DNA from: Colwellia sp. M166
GTDB taxonomy: Bacteria; Pseudomonadota; Gammaproteobacteria; Enterobacterales; Alteromonadaceae
Direction: 5' to 3'
NCBI RefSeq assembly: GCF_024585285.1
Contig: NZ_CP040755.1
Location: 3,720,001 to 3,784,000 of the forward strand
Length of the DNA stretch: 64,000 bases
In this document: positions 28,737 through 38,101 of the stretch, in pieces
How positions within the stretch are numbered: position 1 is the stretch's first letter
Layout: each line of letters starts with the position of its first letter
Notes under the pieces: model-generated
What the model saw: only the letters and a program-made list of their open reading frames with translations
Databases searched by the model: none
Told to the model about the DNA's origin: nothing
Made by a program: the position numbers and the translations under genes

Positions 28737-28850
28737 GGTGACCCTTTTGGTCCCTTCGCAATGATACTCTGTGAACTCGGCCAGATCCGGAAGGAAGCAA
28801 CCGCAGCAGACGACTCATGTGCCGGAGTGTGGCTATTAGGGTCGCCACCC
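28737..28850 (+). ncRNA. ffs: Signal recognition particle 4.5S RNA
   Basis: GGTGACCC at the 5' side pairs with GGGTCGCC at the 3' side, and the universally conserved apical loop region AGATCCGGAAGGAAGCAACC with the CAGCAGACGACTC segment and GTGCCGGAGTGT is present. The order and length of about 114 nt match the gammaproteobacterial 4.5S RNA that binds Ffh. Any open reading frame across it is incidental. The mature ends are estimated to a few bases. Confidence 0.95.
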
Positions 28851-29012
28851 AATCTTAAAAGTCTATCTAATTGTTCAATATTATACTTCCTCAAAAACAG
28901 GCTTTAATATCGCATTACACTATTGGTGATTAAATTTTGACTTTTAGCGTTCACCGTTAAGTATTTATACATCGTTTTTGAATTTATGTTGCAATTATCT
29001 TCCGTCATTATC

Positions 29013-29245
29013 TTATACCAAGTCTATTAAGTTTGTTCCCACTCAGAGCTCCTGAAGGGTGATTTTAAAAGGCTTACAGGCCGCGTTATTGATTTCGACA
29101 AGGGAATAACCATTATCTTTAATCAATGCCTACTTACATGGATGTAGGTACTGATCTGAGGTTCAGTCTGGAACTGCGAACCTGTGTCGCTAAACCTTTT
29201 AAACTGCACTGAGTGGGAAGAAACTTAGTAGAATTGGTACTAAAT
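29013..29245. mobile_element. MITE-like element, full copy (about 230 bp, about 34-bp inverted ends)
   Basis: The left end begins TTATACCAAGTCTATTAAGT and runs through TTCCCACTCAG; the right end, read in reverse, is TTAGTACCAATTCTACTAAG followed by the same TTCCCACTCAG. About 165 bp of non-coding sequence lies between. No transposase is inside, so it would need help in trans. Related pieces are at 5222, 29319 and 35495. Confidence 0.7.
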
Positions 29246-29318
29246 TAAGTTGTTTGAGAATATCTTAATTGGCTTTACAAACATTTTCGCTAGCTAACTC
29301 AAAATATCAAGAAAGTTT

Positions 29319-29342
29319 ATACCAACTTATTAGAATTGGTAT
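29319..29342. repeat. Minimal hairpin related to the MITE-like ends
   Basis: ATACCAA and TTGGTAT arms surround CTTATTAGAA. The arms equal the outer ends of the element at 29013. It sits 35 bp beyond the stop of the minus-strand cytochrome gene and could act as a transcription end. Confidence 0.4.
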
Positions 29343-29376
29343 TAGTTGCGAAATTTTTGATTTTTGTTGTAATTAT

Positions 29377-30069
29377 TTATTGCGGGCAAGGTGCGCCTGC
29401 ATCTATCCATAGACCTACCGCGCGGATAAAGTCTTGATGCTGGCCAGGGGCTTTCTCTCTTCCTGGGCCTGGAGACCAGCTCCATGCCACGAGCGGATCA
29501 AGTGTAACATGGTGCTGGTGAAATTCTTTTTTAAAGGTGACAAGATCATCTTTGCCACCTCGCTGGGCTAAGTGGCTACTATTGTGCGTGGGATCTAGCC
29601 ATTTGTTACATAATTGCTGAGCGGTAATACCATTAGAAATAACCATATTTTTTTGTGGCATATGCCAAACAAAACCTGGCATTTCTGCTGTGATATTACC
29701 TGGCGGCATACCCTTTTTATCACCATTTTGGTGCTGATGGCAGGAGCTACAGTTGAGCGCAACACCCGGTACTTGCTTAAATGTTTCAGCATCTTTAAAC
29801 AGTACGACATTATTGGCGATGGTAATATTCATTGGATGAGGGCGGCGTTGCTCGCCAACCGTTGGATAAAAACTGCCGTTTTTATCGACCTCGCCATGGC
29901 AATTTTGACAGCGAGGATGTATGGCAACTTGGTGTATATATTGAAATGCAGTATCGGCATTGGGTTGCTTAATAAACGCTTGATAAGGATCTTCGGCTGC
30001 AGCCGGTAATGATAGAGCACTTATCGCGAGTGTTAAAGCAGATATACCGACTTTACTTAGGCAGTTCAT
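29377..30069 (-). CDS. Dihaem c-type cytochrome subunit of a molybdenum hydroxylase
   Basis: A Sec signal peptide (residues 1-25, cleavage near LPAAAED) is followed by two CxxCH haem c sites, CQNCH (54-58) and CSSCH (107-111). Length 230 residues. It overlaps the molybdopterin subunit gene by 4 bp (ATGA), so it is almost certainly the electron acceptor of that enzyme, passing electrons to the respiratory chain from the periplasm. Its haem would be attached by the Ccm system, part of which is at 5.7-10.2 kb. I cannot name a closer family. Confidence 0.85.
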   Translation of the reverse strand: MNCLSKVGISALTLAISALSLPAAAEDPYQAFIKQPNADTAFQYIHQVAIHPRCQNCHGEVDKNGSFYPTVGEQRRPHPMNITIANNVVLFKDAETFKQVPGVALNCSSCHQHQNGDKKGMPPGNITAEMPGFVWHMPQKNMVISNGITAQQLCNKWLDPTHNSSHLAQRGGKDDLVTFKKEFHQHHVTLDPLVAWSWSPGPGREKAPGQHQDFIRAVGLWIDAGAPCPQ

Positions 30070-32369
30070 GCGCTAGCTCCTTGCTTAGGTTTTAACATGG
30101 CTTGTACACTTTTTGGCGTCATTGGCAGTGCTCTAAGTCTAATTCCCATGGCGTTAAAAATAGCATTACCAATGGCTGGCGCTACTACCGTAGTGCCTGG
30201 CTCACCAAGGCCGACTGGAAACTCGTCGCTTTTAATAAAGGAAATATCCATTTCAGGAACATCTTTCATACGTAAAGGAAAGTAGTTATGTAAATTGTTA
30301 CTCGCAACTTGTCCGTGTTTAAATTCAGTACCTTCGTGCAGTGCTAAACTGACGCCCCAAAGTAATGAACCTTCCAGTTGTGCTAGTGCGCCATCAGGAT
30401 GAACAACTACACCGCAATCAACCACACAAGTTAATTTTTTGACTGTGACTTTACCTGAGTCAGGATCGACTTCAATATGCGCAGCTAGTGCGACCCAAGT
30501 TGGCATAGAACGCTCTTGACCGAAGCTGAGCGCAATTCCGATGCCTTGATTTTTAGGTAACACTTGCGCGGTATCTACTTTTTCAGCTAATGTTGTTAAA
30601 ACATTTTTTAAGCGTTTAGCACCTCCAACTGAGTGTGGTGCGCTGCCTGATTGTCGGCCTTGGGCATCAAGTAAAGCTAGGCGGAACTGGGTCGGATCCT
30701 GACCACTTTTATGAGCCAACTCATCCATAAATGACTCGACACTCCATTGGATCCAGCCGGGTCCTACTGATCTTAACCAACCCGGTACAAATGTTTTTTG
30801 CGCAAGGTCATTGTTATAAACTAACACTTTGTGATTAGGTAGTGAGTACCAGTGGTCTGAACCACTAGCGGAGAACATATCAATTTTCTTTTTGCCATCT
30901 TTGCTTGGTGCTAAAAAACCTGGTGCCATGGCTTTAGTTGGCCAGCCAGAGGTGAATCTGTGTTCAACGCTAACCAGTTTATTATTGTCATCAAATGTTG
31001 CGTTTAAATGGCTAACACTAGGTGAACGAGGTTGATCAAAATGTGAATCGTCTTCGCGAGTAAAAATCATTTTTACCGGTTTACCTATCGCTTTGGCCGC
31101 AAGTGCTGCTGGAATCATATAATCACCAAAGAGCCGTCTACCGAAGCCGCCGCCTAGATAATATTGATGAATAATAACTTTTGAACTATCGACCTCAAGG
31201 GCTTTAGCTACCTCAGGTAACGTTAGCGATTGCCATTGATTACCACTATGAATGTGCCAAACATCGTCTTTAAATTCTACCACGGCATTAACCGGTTCAA
31301 GCTGAAAGTGCATCGCTGTCGATGTTGTGTAAGTGGCATTAATTTGGCTAGCAGCACTTTTTTGTGCCTTAGTGGTATTGCCAACATCAACCAGCAATGC
31401 ACCGGCATCAGGATCAGATATCAGCGCTTGTCCGTGCTGCTGAATGTTCGCTTCAGAAATACTCAAGGCATCATTGTTGAAATAGCTGACCTTTATCTGT
31501 TCTGCTGCTTGTATTGCCACCGGGTAACTGTCAGCAAAAACCACTACCCAGCCTTCAAGCCAGCCACTTGGGTCGGATAGCTCTTTATAACCTTGGTAAC
31601 CTTTTATTTTTTTTGCCGCGCTTTCGTCAACGCCTTTAACCTTATTACCATATCTCGTTGGGGGAACTACTGGCCGAGCGTAAAGCATACCCGGAACTTC
31701 CACATCGATACCATAAACGGCGCTGCCATTGACTTTAGCGGGTATATCGAGTGCTTGACTCGGTTTACCGATAATCGTGTGGTGCTTGCGTGATTTAATG
31801 GCGAGGTTTTTAAGTTCATCAACAGGAATGGTTTTACTGAATTGTTGGCTTTTAATTAAGTCAGCAAAGCTGACTCGTTGCTCGCCACAAATGACAAAGC
31901 CATTGTCTGTACGACAGTTTTTTATTGGCTTGTTCAAGACTTTGGCGCCAGCCTCAATTAAAATTGCTCTGCCTGCGGCACCAGCACGTGATAACGGTTC
32001 ATAGCTTTGGAACACCGACCAAGAGCCGCCGGTTACCATCATGCCCCACTTAGGGTCAGTATCAACGTGTTCAATAATGACATCGTTCCAATTGGCACCT
32101 AATTCTTCAGCCACTATTTTAGCTAATGCAGTACCGACATGCTGACCCATTTCAGCGCGCGCAATATTAACTTTAATCACACCATGTTGATCTATTTCGT
32201 ACCAAAGCGTTGGCGAAAAGTTATGCTCAGCAAGCATTTTGTTGACTGATATTTTTTGCGCTAGCAGCGTAGGTGCAAAAGCAACAACAAATGCTGCTCC
32301 AACTGAACCAATAAGCAGATTGCGTCGTGACAGATCTATCTTGTCATTGCTGTTATCTGAGATGCTCAT
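30066..32369 (-). CDS. Xanthine dehydrogenase-family molybdopterin-binding subunit (IorB-like)
   Basis: Large subunit of an isoquinoline 1-oxidoreductase-type molybdenum hydroxylase. The N-terminus has a twin-arginine signal, [16 protein letters not shown] (residues about 12-27), indicating export as a folded protein. Family segments include [32 protein letters not shown], and [19 protein letters not shown] near the C-terminus with the catalytic Glu region (GEPG). Length 767 residues. It overlaps the 2Fe-2S subunit by 4 bp. The substrate is unknown: N-heterocycles or aldehydes are the usual ones. Confidence 0.9.
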   Translation of the reverse strand: MSISDNSNDKIDLSRRNLLIGSVGAAFVVAFAPTLLAQKISVNKMLAEHNFSPTLWYEIDQHGVIKVNIARAEMGQHVGTALAKIVAEELGANWNDVIIEHVDTDPKWGMMVTGGSWSVFQSYEPLSRAGAAGRAILIEAGAKVLNKPIKNCRTDNGFVICGEQRVSFADLIKSQQFSKTIPVDELKNLAIKSRKHHTIIGKPSQALDIPAKVNGSAVYGIDVEVPGMLYARPVVPPTRYGNKVKGVDESAAKKIKGYQGYKELSDPSGWLEGWVVVFADSYPVAIQAAEQIKVSYFNNDALSISEANIQQHGQALISDPDAGALLVDVGNTTKAQKSAASQINATYTTSTAMHFQLEPVNAVVEFKDDVWHIHSGNQWQSLTLPEVAKALEVDSSKVIIHQYYLGGGFGRRLFGDYMIPAALAAKAIGKPVKMIFTREDDSHFDQPRSPSVSHLNATFDDNNKLVSVEHRFTSGWPTKAMAPGFLAPSKDGKKKIDMFSASGSDHWYSLPNHKVLVYNNDLAQKTFVPGWLRSVGPGWIQWSVESFMDELAHKSGQDPTQFRLALLDAQGRQSGSAPHSVGGAKRLKNVLTTLAEKVDTAQVLPKNQGIGIALSFGQERSMPTWVALAAHIEVDPDSGKVTVKKLTCVVDCGVVVHPDGALAQLEGSLLWGVSLALHEGTEFKHGQVASNNLHNYFPLRMKDVPEMDISFIKSDEFPVGLGEPGTTVVAPAIGNAIFNAMGIRLRALPMTPKSVQAMLKPKQGASA

Positions 32370-32872
32370 GATTGCACCTTCTGTTCAGTGGCAGTGAAAA
32401 TATTAACCCCTGCATTGGCGACTGTTGATGTATCTTTTGCTGCGCGTTTGATGGCTTTTTTAATGCGAAGATAAGCCATACAACGACATAAATTACCATT
32501 CATGTGGGTAACTATTTGCTCATCGCTAGGTGACGGATAATATTTAAGTAACGTAGCTGCTTGCATAATTTGTCCAGACTGGCAGTAACCGCATTGGGGT
32601 ACTTGCTCTGCTATCCAAGCTTTTTGCAGCGGGTGGGAATTGTTAAGCCCTTCTATAGTGGTTATAGCTTTACCTTGCGCTTGCTTCAGTGGGAAATTAC
32701 AAGAACGCACCGCTTGTTCGTCAATATGAATGGTACAGGCGCCACACATGGCGATACCACAGCCAAATTTAGTGCCTTTAAACCCTAATTCATCACGAAT
32801 AATCCAAAGTAGTGGGGTATCTTCAGGGGAGTTGGATTCAACGTTTTTGCCGTTTAACGTAAACGTCACCAT
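32366..32872 (-). CDS. 2Fe-2S subunit of a molybdenum hydroxylase (IorA-like)
   Basis: Small subunit carrying two 2Fe-2S clusters: plant-type ferredoxin cysteines in [15 protein letters not shown] plus a downstream Cys, and the second cluster in [12 protein letters not shown] and [10 protein letters not shown]. Length 168 residues, slightly longer than usual at the C-terminus. It has no signal and is presumably exported with the TAT-signal-bearing large subunit. First gene of the three-gene operon. Confidence 0.92.
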   Translation of the reverse strand: MVTFTLNGKNVESNSPEDTPLLWIIRDELGFKGTKFGCGIAMCGACTIHIDEQAVRSCNFPLKQAQGKAITTIEGLNNSHPLQKAWIAEQVPQCGYCQSGQIMQAATLLKYYPSPSDEQIVTHMNGNLCRCMAYLRIKKAIKRAAKDTSTVANAGVNIFTATEQKVQS

Positions 32873-33061
32873 AGTACGGTCCTTTAATCGCGGAGGTCTA
32901 TGGACAATACTAGACTATATTTTGTTATCTTTAGTTTTAATTTCACAAAGTTGACACTGAGTAGCTTAGCCATCATCGATTAACTTATTTGCTTAGCGGC
33001 TAATCATTATTATTTTGATTATATTTTTGCGGTGAATTAGCCGTATCGAGCAGAAATTCAA

Positions 33062-33091
33062 TGGTGGTTAGCTGCTATTGACTAACCACCA
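33062..33091. terminator. 10-bp perfect hairpin after the SLC13 permease gene
   Basis: TGGTGGTTAG and CTAACCACCA surround a 10-base loop. It lies 35 bp past the stop of the minus-strand permease. There is no strong T run on that strand, so it may be a weak terminator or an RNA stabiliser. Confidence 0.4.
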
Positions 33092-33125
33092 GTTTAGATA
33101 ATTTTGGCCTGTGAGTTATTTTAGA

Positions 33126-34955
33126 TTATAAATACAACCAATTTAACAATAGTGACAGTGTTATCCACATTAATATAATTAGCGGAATACCAATGCGCAT
33201 AAAGTCAGAAAACTTGTAGCCACCGGCATTCATCACTAATAAATTGGTTTTATAAGCCATAGGAGTGGCATAACTTAAATTAGCGCCAAACAATACCGCT
33301 AAAATAAATGGCTCAGGTGAAAGGTTTAACTGACTGGCAACTGAGATCGCAATTGGTGTACCGATAACAGCAGCAGCATTGTTAGAAACAATATTCGTTA
33401 AGATGGCTAATAACAGCATTAAAGCGGATAAAACACCTCCAGGAGGTAGCCCGTAGGATAATGCAACAAATACCTGTGCGATATATTCTGCGCCACCTGT
33501 TATCATCATTGCAGAGCCTAAGGCTAAAGATGCAGCAACTATTAAGATAACTTGAGTACTCAATGCTGAGGATGCTTCTTGCCAATCTAAACATTTAGTC
33601 AGTAATAATATTAATACCCCACAGATTGAGCTAATTTCAATCGGTACAATACCGAGTGCTGACGTTACAACTACCGCAAGTAAAGTGCCCAAGGCTAATG
33701 GTGCTTTTTTTGTTTGCGGTAAAGCTTCAGCACCATCAATGATCAACAGACCGGGTTTTAATTTAAGTAAATCTATTTGTTCTGACTCACCTTGCACTAG
33801 CAAGACATCGCCGATTAGTAAACGGGTTTTTCCTATACCGCTGCGACCAATCTCCATTGCTTTACCTGCCCGGTGTAATGCCACGACAGAAATAGCATGT
33901 TTATTGATGAAATTTGCCTGTTGTAGTGTTTTGCCTTCAATGCCTGAGCCGGCAATAATGACGATCTCTGCTAGTGTTTGTTTTTCAGCTTTTAACGGGT
34001 GTTCGTCACTTACTTTATGCAAACCAGAAAACAAAGTAGCTCCTAATACGGTTTCATATTCTTTTAGCTTGTCTGGATAATCATGAACTTTCAACCTATC
34101 ACCCTCGACAAGTACAGTATCAGGTAAGGGCATAATACTGCGATAATCAGGTCCTCGTTGTATGCCTTCTATTTTTAACTGGCCATCGGTTAAGGCGATT
34201 ACTTCAGTAATAGTTTTGTCGTTAACCGTACTTTCTTCGTTAATATTGAGGTAAGCACTGAATAAACGTGGCGAAGTGTCAGGCATTGAAGATGTTCTAC
34301 TGGGTAAAAGTTTTGGTGCAATAAGCCATAAGTAGAGCGCCGCAACAACAGCTGCGATAAGTGCTGGCTGAGCAAAGTCAAATAAGCCAAACTCAGCGGC
34401 GCCCATATTTTTTGCAATACTTACCACTAATAAATTTGTCGAAGTGCCTATTGTCGTAGCCATTCCGCCGACTAAAGTGGCTAGTCCCATCGGCAGTAAC
34501 ATTGGAGATGAGTCTGTTTTAGTGCGTAATGAAACACTGATTAAAATAGGCAGCAATAACACAACAACAGGTGTATTGTTGATGAAAGCACTTAACGCCC
34601 CAGCAAGTACTAAGGTTATTAATAAAGATAGAGTCGGACTTATTTTCCATAATTTAGCTAAGTATCGACCAATAGGCTCTAGAGCTCCTGTACGTACAAT
34701 ACCATGGCCAATGATCATTAATGAACAAACCGTTACTAAGGCTTCATGTCCAAAGCCAAAAAATAAGGAACTTGCCTCAAAGTGCACACCTTCCTTGTAA
34801 AATGGGAATAAGGCAAACATTAAGCAAAGTATTGCTATGACAGCTAATGAAGAGGTTTCTAAGGGGGTATCTTCTCTGCGGAATAAATACAACGCTAGCA
34901 CGGTAATTAATAACACCGCTAAGGCGTGATAGTTCGGGAGTTCGGGAATATTCAA
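33126..34955 (-). CDS. SLC13/DASS-family permease with two RCK_C (TrkA-C) domains
   Basis: Secondary transporter of anions. Hydrophobic domains at residues about 1-210 and 415-609 flank two soluble TrkA-C domains (about 220-300 and 310-395; the second includes VIIAGSGIEGKTL and IGDVLLVQGESEQI). SAFINNTPVVVLLLPI and NNAAAVIGTPIAIS are the paired helix-hairpin substrate motifs, GTSTNLLV is the conserved SNT-like motif. The start codon is TTG, since no ATG or GTG is available before conserved sequence. Related proteins take up sulphate, phosphate or dicarboxylates; the substrate here is not predictable. Confidence 0.88.
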   Translation of the reverse strand: MNIPELPNYHALAVLLITVLALYLFRREDTPLETSSLAVIAILCLMFALFPFYKEGVHFEASSLFFGFGHEALVTVCSLMIIGHGIVRTGALEPIGRYLAKLWKISPTLSLLITLVLAGALSAFINNTPVVVLLLPILISVSLRTKTDSSPMLLPMGLATLVGGMATTIGTSTNLLVVSIAKNMGAAEFGLFDFAQPALIAAVVAALYLWLIAPKLLPSRTSSMPDTSPRLFSAYLNINEESTVNDKTITEVIALTDGQLKIEGIQRGPDYRSIMPLPDTVLVEGDRLKVHDYPDKLKEYETVLGATLFSGLHKVSDEHPLKAEKQTLAEIVIIAGSGIEGKTLQQANFINKHAISVVALHRAGKAMEIGRSGIGKTRLLIGDVLLVQGESEQIDLLKLKPGLLIIDGAEALPQTKKAPLALGTLLAVVVTSALGIVPIEISSICGVLILLLTKCLDWQEASSALSTQVILIVAASLALGSAMMITGGAEYIAQVFVALSYGLPPGGVLSALMLLLAILTNIVSNNAAAVIGTPIAISVASQLNLSPEPFILAVLFGANLSYATPMAYKTNLLVMNAGGYKFSDFMRIGIPLIILMWITLSLLLNWLYL

Positions 34956-35157
34956 ATGGCAATACCAAGTTAATTGAGTTATTGAGCCTCAAATATTATA
35001 AGTCACTATAACTCGATTGTTTACTTTTAGAACAATTCAACTTCAAGCTTATATTATAAATATTAGCTTGAAGGTGGCCATTCATATTGGCAGAGTAAAC
35101 AAGGTCAATTGATCGTGAGAGTTTATAGCCTTGAACAAAATATACTTAATCAGGCTG

Positions 35158-35418
35158 CTAGCTATGCTCTTTCATGAACTCTAAAGCTTTTGCTACCGCG
35201 ACCTTGACATTGTTTTCCATTTCAAAACGTTCGGATGCAGGTAAGTAAAAGGCCATGTCAACTTCATGACGGATATAGCGTGTAGGTAATTGGTTTAATA
35301 CTACGCAAACCAAATCAGCAATAAATTCAGCATCATACTTATCTTCTAATTTTAATGCGGTAAAATGCTGAGAAACTAATTTTTCATAGTAGTTGTGAAT
35401 ATCATCAGAAATTTTCAT
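35158..35418 (-). CDS. ComFB-family protein
   Basis: An 86-residue soluble protein matching the late competence ComFB family: MKISDDIHNYYEKLV, then DAEFIADLVCVVLNQLPTRYIRHEVDM, where the LNxLPxRY core is characteristic. In other bacteria related ComFB domains bind cyclic dinucleotides or have unknown roles. It stands alone here between a permease and a repeat hairpin. A competence role is not implied. Confidence 0.82.
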   Translation of the reverse strand: MKISDDIHNYYEKLVSQHFTALKLEDKYDAEFIADLVCVVLNQLPTRYIRHEVDMAFYLPASERFEMENNVKVAVAKALEFMKEHS

Positions 35419-35494
35419 GTATACAATCCTCTTATCATAGCTATGTCGTTAAGCGTAATGCTAGTGCAATGAAAACACCAACCTTTTTTATTTG

Positions 35495-35552
35495 TTAATA
35501 CTAATTCTACTAAGTTCTTGGGTGGGAACAAACTTAATAGACTTGGTATAAG
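35495..35552. repeat. Internally deleted MITE-like element forming a 58-bp hairpin
   Basis: AATACTAATTCTACTAAGTT is the reverse copy of the right end of the 29013 element, and AACTTAATAGACTTGGTATA is the reverse copy of its left end. Only 14 bases lie between them. It therefore looks like the same family in opposite orientation with the interior lost. It lies between two minus-strand genes and could end or stabilise transcripts. Confidence 0.65.
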
Positions 35553-35592
35553 TTCTTTTTATAAAAAAAATTAGCTTGAAGGAAGAGATTGA

Positions 35593-36195
35593 TCAAAATT
35601 TTTCAGCTTGTGCTATTTCTCGCTCAAGTTTAGAAATTGCTTGGCGACAACGGCCAAGTCGCTGATGAAGTACTAGTACTTCTTCTAAGAGCTGCTTACT
35701 TCGTTTGACGTTTGCATGTTGTCGTTCTAATTCACGGGCTTGGACCATTTCGAGCAATCGGCGTTCAAATTCAAAAGTTTCATTGAGTTTTTTATGTAAA
35801 TTATGACTTGATTGCATAACGGCTTGCGCTGCTTTCTTATAGCGTCGAGCTTTTATTGCCTCAAGTCGCTGCGCGGGTTCTTTATGTAACTCGCTATTGG
35901 CATTTAACGCGTTACGCAAAGCAGATATTTGCTGTTCTATTAACAAGAGGCGACTATGGGCAAGCATATTTTTATTGGCGGAAAGTAACCTTGATAATTC
36001 ATTGGTTTTATTTTTAACTTCTGCAATATAAGGTTGAAACAAGTCACTGTGAGTGAGAAATAACGCTTCAGAAAAAATATCATTTTCTTGAATGATTTTA
36101 TGAGATTTAGAATGCTTATTATGTTGATCAACCAGTATAGCTTGTTGGTTAAGCTGTTCAATAATAGCCTGGATTTTATTAATTGCACTATGCAT
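35593..36195 (-). CDS. priC: Primosomal replication protein PriC
   Basis: Replication restart protein that loads DnaB at stalled forks. The all-helical, basic 200-residue sequence fits PriC: NKIQAIIEQLNQQAILVDQHN at the start, FSEALFLTHSDLFQPYIAEV, LLLIEQQISALRNALN, and a basic coiled-coil second half. No other primosome gene is nearby. It is 12 bp downstream of the TSUP permease gene. PriC is poorly conserved, so the call rests on pattern and size. Confidence 0.75.
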   Translation of the reverse strand: MHSAINKIQAIIEQLNQQAILVDQHNKHSKSHKIIQENDIFSEALFLTHSDLFQPYIAEVKNKTNELSRLLSANKNMLAHSRLLLIEQQISALRNALNANSELHKEPAQRLEAIKARRYKKAAQAVMQSSHNLHKKLNETFEFERRLLEMVQARELERQHANVKRSKQLLEEVLVLHQRLGRCRQAISKLEREIAQAEKF

Positions 36196-36207
36196 AAATA
36201 ATCTCTA

Positions 36208-36990
36208 TTAGCTTAGCCAAGCTTGATAACCTAAGTTAAGTGACATGATAATTACCACGGTGATAAAAACTGGTCGAATAAATTTCCCGCCAAATTTAAT
36301 CGCCCAGTGTGCACCTACCCAAGCACCTAGCATAATAAATATTCCCATAGAAATACCTAAAATAAAGTTTACGTGACCTAGATAGATAAAGGTTAATAAG
36401 CTGAAAAAGTTACTGACAAAATTGGTCGAACGGGCTAAGCCAGAACTTAATAAAATATCTATTTTATAGAGTACATTTGAAGAACTTACCCAAAATGCAC
36501 CTGTGCCAGGACCTGCGATACCATCATAAAAGCCGAGAATTAAGCCCTGAATGATCTGTTTAGTCTTTATATAGGTCGTTTTTAGCGGAAGACCTTGCAC
36601 CTTGTTAATTTTTGAACGAGAAAATAGCGTATATACTGCCGTCAACAGAACTAATACAGGGATGTATTTATCTAAAAACTCAACGGAGAGAAAGTTAACA
36701 ATTACAGTGCCCGAGATAGCGCCGATAGCGGTAGCAATAATCGCAAGTTTCCAATATTTTGGATCGAAAAGTTTTTTTCTATAAAAAGTAATAGATGCCG
36801 TTAATGAACCAAAAGATGCTGCAAGTTTATTAGTGCCTAAAGCAACATGAGGTGGTAAACCAGAAGTCAACAATGTTGGAACTGTCAGCATGCCGCCGCC
36901 ACCAGCAATAGCGTCAATTAGTCCAGCAATAAATCCGACACTGCATAAAGTTATCCATAAACTGAGGTCTAGGACGGGATCAATAACCAT
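36208..36990 (-). CDS. TSUP-family permease (TauE/SafE, YfcA-like)
   Basis: Inner-membrane protein with about eight helices. The family motif AGLIDAIAGGGGMLTVPTLL (residues about 22-41) and the repeat GFYDGIAGPGTGAFWV (about 153-168) mark the two halves. Length 260 residues, typical of YfcA. Family members export or import sulphur-containing anions; the substrate is not known. Likely cotranscribed with priC. Confidence 0.92.
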   Translation of the reverse strand: MVIDPVLDLSLWITLCSVGFIAGLIDAIAGGGGMLTVPTLLTSGLPPHVALGTNKLAASFGSLTASITFYRKKLFDPKYWKLAIIATAIGAISGTVIVNFLSVEFLDKYIPVLVLLTAVYTLFSRSKINKVQGLPLKTTYIKTKQIIQGLILGFYDGIAGPGTGAFWVSSSNVLYKIDILLSSGLARSTNFVSNFFSLLTFIYLGHVNFILGISMGIFIMLGAWVGAHWAIKFGGKFIRPVFITVVIIMSLNLGYQAWLS

Positions 36991-38101
36991 AGAGTTTTTG
37001 CCTTTAAAATTAGACGGCTATTATATCATAGGCAATCCTTAATCTTGTCGACATTTATTCCTCTGGTTCGTTGATTTTTAACAATTGGATTGAATCTGAG
37101 TATCAATATAAATACTTGAATAGACTTAACTTTACAAGGCGTTAGGTAAGGTGTTGTTTTTAAAAGGTGATTTTTTATTTGTTCTTCGATAAAAGGAGTT
37201 GCAAAGGAGGATAGTTTTTTTTGCTGTATCAAAGAACTTAATCATCTGAAGTACAGATAAAGTCGGCTCTAAAAATATAATTGTTGACCTAGCTGTTTGC
37301 ATATAAATAAGCAAATAAAACCCTATCCATGCAACTATTAGTACAATATTTTAACAGTAATATATTGAGTATCTCAACATACTACTGTGCTAACTATCAT
37401 GATACTTAATACTTAATACTTAATACTTAAATGCAAGATTTTCTTTAATCCCGTTTATGGTTTTTTTTGAGGGATATAAAATAACTCATTCTATGGGGGG
37501 GGGCCTTAGTTACATTTAATTCTGTATATTAAGTGTTGCGTGATATTTCGAATATGACAAATTAACTGCTCTAGTGCGCTTGAAAAACATCAGTTGATCG
37601 CTTGGTTACAAAATAAGTATTCAAAAATAATGAAAACTGTTTCATTTTGTTTACGCTAAAAAAGTGGTTTTTAAGTTGTTGTTTTTATAGTTTTTTGTAC
37701 GTTGTAGATATTTTTCGTTTTATTAAAAAATAGGTGTTTATTGAATAGCGTCTAATTTTATCAAACACTAATAGTGTTAAGTTATTGTTTTTATTTGGTT
37801 AATTATTGCTATGTATTGAGGGGGTGTTGGATTGTAACTGTATTGTTATAAGCATGTTATGTAAAAATGTTGTTTACTTATCCTATTGTAATTAATCGTT
37901 CTTGTCCTGCTTTGGTATTGCGTTTAAGCATTAACTGTGAATAATGTAATTAGAACGTAACTATTCGTGTTGACCAAATAACAAGATTAGGTTTAATATC
38001 TTGACCTACAGTTTGGGTCTATGATCAAAATTATTAACAACAAGGCAATATAGTCTTGAATTTAAACACTAGTATCACGAAAGTGGTCCAGGGAGTAAAA
38101 T
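36991..38101. other. 1.1-kb intergenic region before the TonB-dependent receptor
   Basis: AT-rich and without a credible gene; small minus-strand open frames near 37026-37314 overlap each other and lack ribosome binding sites. It holds four tandem ATACTTA heptamers (37402-37429) and a run of nine G (37495-37503). Close to the receptor, TTGACC (about 37969) and TTAATA 17 bases later may form its promoter. A GGGAG ribosome binding site precedes ATG 38102. Confidence 0.6.
37402..37429. repeat. Tandem heptamer repeat (ATACTTA)4
   Basis: Four perfect 7-bp copies in a row in a non-coding region. Such arrays change copy number by slippage, but this one is far from any start codon. Confidence 0.8.

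Noticed and set aside
28686..28907. 73-codon open frame over the SRP RNA
   Set aside because: It is explained by the 4.5S RNA gene; the RNA structure and conserved loop account for the sequence.
35063..35582. Direct copies of ATTAGCTTGAAGG flanking the ComFB-like gene
   Set aside because: The 13-bp copies at 35063 and 35570 could be chance; the first is one arm of a local hairpin and there is no transposase or other sign of an element.
37026..37314. Two overlapping small minus-strand open frames
   Set aside because: They overlap in different frames, lack ribosome binding sites and have low-complexity composition.
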